A DNA stretch of 64,000 nt, from the NCBI RefSeq assembly GCF_030270585.1, contig NZ_BSYI01000009.1, positions 62,001 to 126,000 on the forward strand, read 5' to 3'. This document shows positions 61,231 through 64,000 of this stretch, piece by piece. How positions within the stretch are numbered: the stretch's first letter is position 1; each line of letters opens with the position of its first letter. The notes under the pieces were generated by a model. It was not told the DNA's origin and searched no databases. It saw only the letters and a program-made list of their open reading frames with translations. This DNA is from Paralimibaculum aggregatum (lineage in GTDB: Bacteria > Pseudomonadota > Alphaproteobacteria > Rhodobacterales > Rhodobacteraceae). Both the position numbers and the translations under genes were made by a program.

Positions 61231-62043
61231 GTGCTCAAACGCCTTTTGGGGCCGAAAAGGGAGCGCAGACGGCGGTTTGCGCGGCCGGAGATCGAGATGC
61301 CCCCGATCGCGCCGGAGGGGGTGGTCCATGCCGTGGGCGACCTGCACGGGCGGGCCGACCTGCTGGTCGGCGCGGTCGAGGCGATCCTCTCGGAGGACCC
61401 CGGCTGCGCGGCCGGCGCGCCGGGCCCGGAGGTCGTGTTCCTCGGCGACTACATCGACCGGGGCGAGCATGTCCGCGAGACCCTCGACACCCTGGTCCAT
61501 GTCGCGCGGCTCCGGGAGATCCGCCCGGTGTTCCTGATGGGCAACCACGAGGCGATGCTGCTCGGCTTCCTCGAGGACCCCGAGCGCGAGGCGCGCTGGC
61601 TCCGGGTCGGCGGGCTGCAGACGCTGCTGAGCTTCGGCATCGGCGCCTACGAGACCAGCTCCGGGCCCGAGCTGGCGCGCATCCGGGAGGAGCTGGCCGA
61701 TGCGGTGCGGCCCTACTTGCCCTTCCTCTCGGGGCTCGCGCTCAGCCATCGCAGCGGCAACCTGCTCTTCGTCCATGCCGCCGCCGACCCGGCGCTGCCG
61801 CCGGAGCGCCAGCCGCGCGAGGCGCTGCTCTGGGGCCATCCGGAGTTCGAGCGCACGCCGCGGCGCGACGGGGTCTGGGTGGTGCATGGCCACCGCATCG
61901 TCGACACGCCCCGGATCGAGCGCGGCCGCATCGCCATCGACACCGGTGCCTATTTCTCCGGCTGCCTGACCACGCTCACCGTGGCGCCGGACGGCAGCCA
62001 CCGCTTCAGCCACCCGCGCCCGGCCGGCCGGGCCGGCGCCTAG
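61231..62043 (+). CDS. PPP-family serine/threonine phosphatase (metallophosphoesterase)
   Basis: A 270-residue phosphatase. The PPP motifs are in order: AVGDLHGRADLL, FLGDYIDRGEHV, LMGNHEAML and later WVVHGHRIVDTP, giving the two-metal site. The start is a GTG at 61231 because GGAGGTG lies 6 bases upstream; longer frames start with poorer sites. Family members dephosphorylate Ser/Thr or Tyr. Its place after a Wzc-like tyrosine kinase suggests it acts on that kinase or the pathway, although LMW-type tyrosine phosphatases usually do this. Stop codons of this gene and the VOC gene overlap in the palindrome CTAG. Confidence 0.92.
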   Translation: MLKRLLGPKRERRRRFARPEIEMPPIAPEGVVHAVGDLHGRADLLVGAVEAILSEDPGCAAGAPGPEVVFLGDYIDRGEHVRETLDTLVHVARLREIRPVFLMGNHEAMLLGFLEDPEREARWLRVGGLQTLLSFGIGAYETSSGPELARIREELADAVRPYLPFLSGLALSHRSGNLLFVHAAADPALPPERQPREALLWGHPEFERTPRRDGVWVVHGHRIVDTPRIERGRIAIDTGAYFSGCLTTLTVAPDGSHRFSHPRPAGRAGA

Positions 62044-62453
62044 TCCGGCGCCCGGCCGGCCGTCTGGTCCGCCGTCTGTTCTGCGGTCTGATCGTCCGTG
62101 CCGCCGCCTTCGACGAGGTGGACGATCGCGGCGGGGCTGGTGATCCAGAAGCCGTCGAAACCCTCGCCGAGCGCCTCGATCCCGTCGCAGCGCGTCACCC
62201 CGGCCGCATCGAGGACCCGCGCCGCCTCGGCGGTGTCGTCGGTGACGATCTCGAGCCAGAGCTCGGCCTGGCTCATCGTCGGCACCCGGTCGATCCAGAG
62301 CGTGTTCGCGCCGAACCGGAAGCTGACCGAACCGCCGGTCGCGCCGATCTGCTCCAGCCCGAGGACGTCGCGGTAGAACGCTACCGTCGCCTCGTGCTGG
62401 TGCGGGGGAACCTTCATGGCAATGTTGCTGCCGCCGCGAAACCGTGCCGTCAT
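62040..62453 (-). CDS. VOC family (glyoxalase/bleomycin-resistance-like) protein
   Basis: A 137-residue single-domain VOC protein. The start at 62453 (MTARFRGGSNIAMKVPPHQHEATVAFYRDVLGL) has GGAGG 7 bases upstream. The two beta-alpha-beta units are visible: SNIAMKVPPHQHEATVAFYRDVLGLEQIG and LWLEIVTDDTAEAARVLDAAGV. It ends with an acidic, Thr/Asp-rich tail (DDQTAEQTADQTAGRAPD), unusual for the family. Function cannot be stated; such proteins bind metals or small drugs, or act as lyases or dioxygenases. Tail-to-tail with the phosphatase, sharing the CTAG. Confidence 0.85.
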   Translation of the reverse strand: MTARFRGGSNIAMKVPPHQHEATVAFYRDVLGLEQIGATGGSVSFRFGANTLWIDRVPTMSQAELWLEIVTDDTAEAARVLDAAGVTRCDGIEALGEGFDGFWITSPAAIVHLVEGGGTDDQTAEQTADQTAGRAPD

Positions 62454-62598
62454 CTCGTCGCCTCCGAACAACCTGGCCCTGCCCGGCATCATAGGCCGGC
62501 GCCGGCCGGAGTGCAGCCGCCGGTTCGCCGGCCCGCGGCCGGGGGGGCCGAGAACGCGCCGGAACCCGCCGGGCGCGGCGCATCGGGGGCGTGCCGTC

Positions 62599-63084
62599 TC
62601 AGTCCTGTCCGCTGCTGGCGCCCCAGTCGAAGGCGCGCTGCCGTTCGGCGAGGTAGAACTCCCGCACGCTCATCCCCGCGGGCACCTGGATGCCGTTGTC
62701 GGCCAGCCCCTTCTCGAACCCGGCGAGGATGCTCTCGGTCACGCCCTGCGTGGTTTCGACCAGCGCGGTGATCGCCGGCAGGTCGTGGGTGTGGGCATAG
62801 TCGACGATCTGCGACAGCGGGATCTTCCGGGCCATGTGCTGGCGCCAGGCGGCGCCGGGCTTCAGCACGCCGCCCGCCTCGGCGAGCTGCCTGTAGGTCA
62901 CCGTACGCCCCTCGCGCGCCGCCTGCTTCAGGAAGGCGATCCCCGCCTTGAAATCGAACGAGGGGTTCCGCCGCGCCTGCTCGTCGATGGCGGCGACGGC
63001 CAGGGGCGCCTTGAGTTCTCCGGCGCGGCGGTGGTTGTCGATGAGGTTCTGGATTTGGGTGTCTGTCTTCGAAGTCAGATCCAT
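62599..63084 (-). CDS. Conserved-looking hypothetical protein
   Basis: A 161-residue soluble protein. AAGGAG lies 9 bases before the ATG at 63084. The N-terminus MDLTSKTDTQIQNLIDNHRRAGELKAPLAVAAIDEQARR is a helical pattern seen in hypothetical proteins of this order; RTVTYRQLAEAGGV may be part of a small DNA- or protein-binding motif. The remainder (MARKIPLSQIVDYAHTHDLPAITALV) is also helical. No catalytic motif is visible and no family was recognised. It is not part of the exopolysaccharide run, being on the opposite strand. Confidence 0.75.
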   Translation of the reverse strand: MDLTSKTDTQIQNLIDNHRRAGELKAPLAVAAIDEQARRNPSFDFKAGIAFLKQAAREGRTVTYRQLAEAGGVLKPGAAWRQHMARKIPLSQIVDYAHTHDLPAITALVETTQGVTESILAGFEKGLADNGIQVPAGMSVREFYLAERQRAFDWGASSGQD

Positions 63085-63315
63085 GGCTGAAACTCCTTGC
63101 CGGGACGCCAATATTGCCGGGCGCGTCTCGGGACACGCCGGATCGTACCGTGGGGACGGATGATCCTCCGTCCGCCCCCGCCAGTCAAAGCCGATCGGGC
63201 TCGCTCCCGTGGTCATGCTGGGTTTGCCGGCCTGCCGGCAGGATAGCAGGTTCCGGGTCGCCTGTGCGGCCTGCGCGTGGACACTGGCGGCCGCACAGAG
63301 GAAAGGAGCCGTACC

Positions 63316-63789
63316 ATGAGCTTTCAGATACATGCCCTTCCGGCCGCGCAGTTCTCCGGGCTGTTCGCGCTGTCGGACGAAGCGCTCGCCGCGCGGAACA
63401 TGCGCCGGATGGTGGTGCGCGCGAAGCCGGGCACGCCCTGCCGGGTCAGCCTGGCCGATGCCGAGATCGGCGAGACCGTGATCCTGCTCAACCACGAGCA
63501 CCAGCCGGCCGCGAGCCCCTACCGGGCCAGCCACGCGATCTTCGTGCGCGAGGGCGCGGCACAGGCGGTGCCGTCCGTCGGCGAGGTTCCGGAGGCGCTC
63601 GCCACGCGCCTGCTGTCGCTCCGGCTCTTCGATGCCGGGCACATGATGATCGGCGCCGATGTCGTGGACGGCGCCGCGCTGCCGGGTGCGATCGACCGGG
63701 CGTTCGAGGATGCCGCGGTCGCCTATATCCACCTGCACAACGCGGGGCCGGGATGCTTCGCCGCGGCGGTCACGCGGGCGCAGGGCTGA
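63316..63789 (+). CDS. DUF1203 domain protein
   Basis: A 157-residue DUF1203 protein. GAAAGGAG precedes the ATG at 63316. Family features are the N-terminal MSFQIHALPAAQFSGLFALSDEAL, CRVSLADAEIGETVILLNHEHQPAASPYRASHAIFV in the middle and the end IHLHNAGPGCFAAAVTRAQG. Cys and His residues in GPGCFAA and HLHN could form an active or metal site. The function is unknown. It is oriented toward the Wza-like gene. Confidence 0.9.
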   Translation: MSFQIHALPAAQFSGLFALSDEALAARNMRRMVVRAKPGTPCRVSLADAEIGETVILLNHEHQPAASPYRASHAIFVREGAAQAVPSVGEVPEALATRLLSLRLFDAGHMMIGADVVDGAALPGAIDRAFEDAAVAYIHLHNAGPGCFAAAVTRAQG

Positions 63790-63846
63790 ACGGCGGCGCA
63801 GGGCTGAGCGGCGGCGCCGGACCGGCGGACCGGCCCGGCGCCCGGC

Positions 63847-64000
63847 TCAGTTGCCGGTGGCGATGCTGGCCGCGGTGATGAAGAGGTTCGGCAGCGCCTG
63901 GCTGATCGCGCGGTTCCAGCTGGTGATCGGCTGCTCGGCGACGAAGACGACGTCGTTGGGCCGCATCTGGAGCTGGGTGGCGAGGGCGAGGTTCACCGCG
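63847..64000 (-). CDS. Polysaccharide export protein (Wza-like), C-terminal fragment
   Basis: The last 50 codons of a gene that continues past the window end. The translated part, AVNLALATQLQMRPNDVVF then VAEQPITSWNRAISQALPNLF, matches the C-terminus of outer-membrane polysaccharide export proteins (RPND and VAEQPITxW). It stops at 63847. Wza-type proteins form the outer-membrane channel that works with Wzc. This fits the sugar transferase and Wzc-like genes at 57.8-61.1 kb and shows that the polysaccharide locus continues beyond the window. Confidence 0.85.
   Translation of the reverse strand, partial: AVNLALATQLQMRPNDVVFVAEQPITSWNRAISQALPNLFITAASIATGN

Overview
The window is a very GC-rich chromosomal segment. 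Its gene content and order point to an alphaproteobacterium of the order Rhodobacterales (Rhodobacteraceae/Paracoccaceae type). The main evidence is the divergent holC-pepA / lptF-lptG-lptD-surA-pdxA-rsmA block, the prfA-prmC-DUF4167 block, DUF1127 and TIGR02281-type proteins, and an aerobic operon for methylated amines built from DMGDH-like flavoproteins and an MttB-family methyltransferase. Almost all space is coding. No tRNA, rRNA, CRISPR array or intact insertion sequence was recognised. The organism assignment is an inference from gene families, not from a marker RNA.

Layout. 1-3.8 kb: end of a thiolase, YceI, a rhodanese, a small Cys/His-rich secreted peptide, an acyl-CoA dehydrogenase and a SleB-type cell-wall hydrolase. 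3.9-9.0 kb: a minus-strand accessory block with a DUF1127 gene preceded by three 215-bp tandem repeats, two paralogous DUF922 proteins (HExxH) flanking an NTF2-like protein, and two distantly related membrane-anchored proteins of unknown function. 9.1-22.8 kb: a first MttB-family methyltransferase, AI-2E-type transporter, 3-hydroxyisobutyrate-dehydrogenase-like enzyme, esterase, hpnH (hopanoid side chain), MaoC hydratase, DUF4214 protein, ABC-F ATPase, MarC, an aspartic protease and a DUF1326/DUF2182 pair. 24-36.9 kb: conserved core with DNA polymerase III chi, leucyl aminopeptidase, LPS transport (lptF, lptG, lptD), surA, pdxA, rsmA, DUF4167, prmC and prfA, with an unexplained open frame coupled between prfA and prmC. 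37.1-43.0 kb: an RND efflux adaptor and pump facing an MscS-family channel.

43.3-54.6 kb is the most system-like part. An XRE-cupin regulator, with a 14-bp perfect palindrome just upstream, is followed by five genes joined by 4-bp start/stop overlaps: a DMGDH-like flavoprotein, a LysE-type exporter, a homocysteine S-methyltransferase, a quinone-oxidoreductase-like protein and a second DMGDH-like flavoprotein. After a large hairpin come gpt, a PEP-mutase/isocitrate-lyase-family enzyme and a second MttB homologue. The inferred job is stepwise demethylation of a methylated amine or betaine, with methyl groups going to folate and homocysteine. No corrinoid protein is present. 54.8-64 kb: a DksA-like protein, cysE, a LysR regulator with a divergent small ORF, then an exopolysaccharide region (sugar transferase, Wzc-like co-polymerase/tyrosine kinase, a PPP-type phosphatase, VOC and hypothetical genes, DUF1203, and the end of a Wza-like export protein).

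The most unusual non-coding signal is a family of three long composite hairpins (1306-1388, 51456-51535, 54602-54686). Each starts 5-9 bases after the stop codon of a plus-strand gene. They share an inner stem and a 15-base loop of four CCC runs separated by single purines, whose complement is an ideal G-quadruplex. Their outer stems, 18-22 bp and perfectly paired, differ in sequence.
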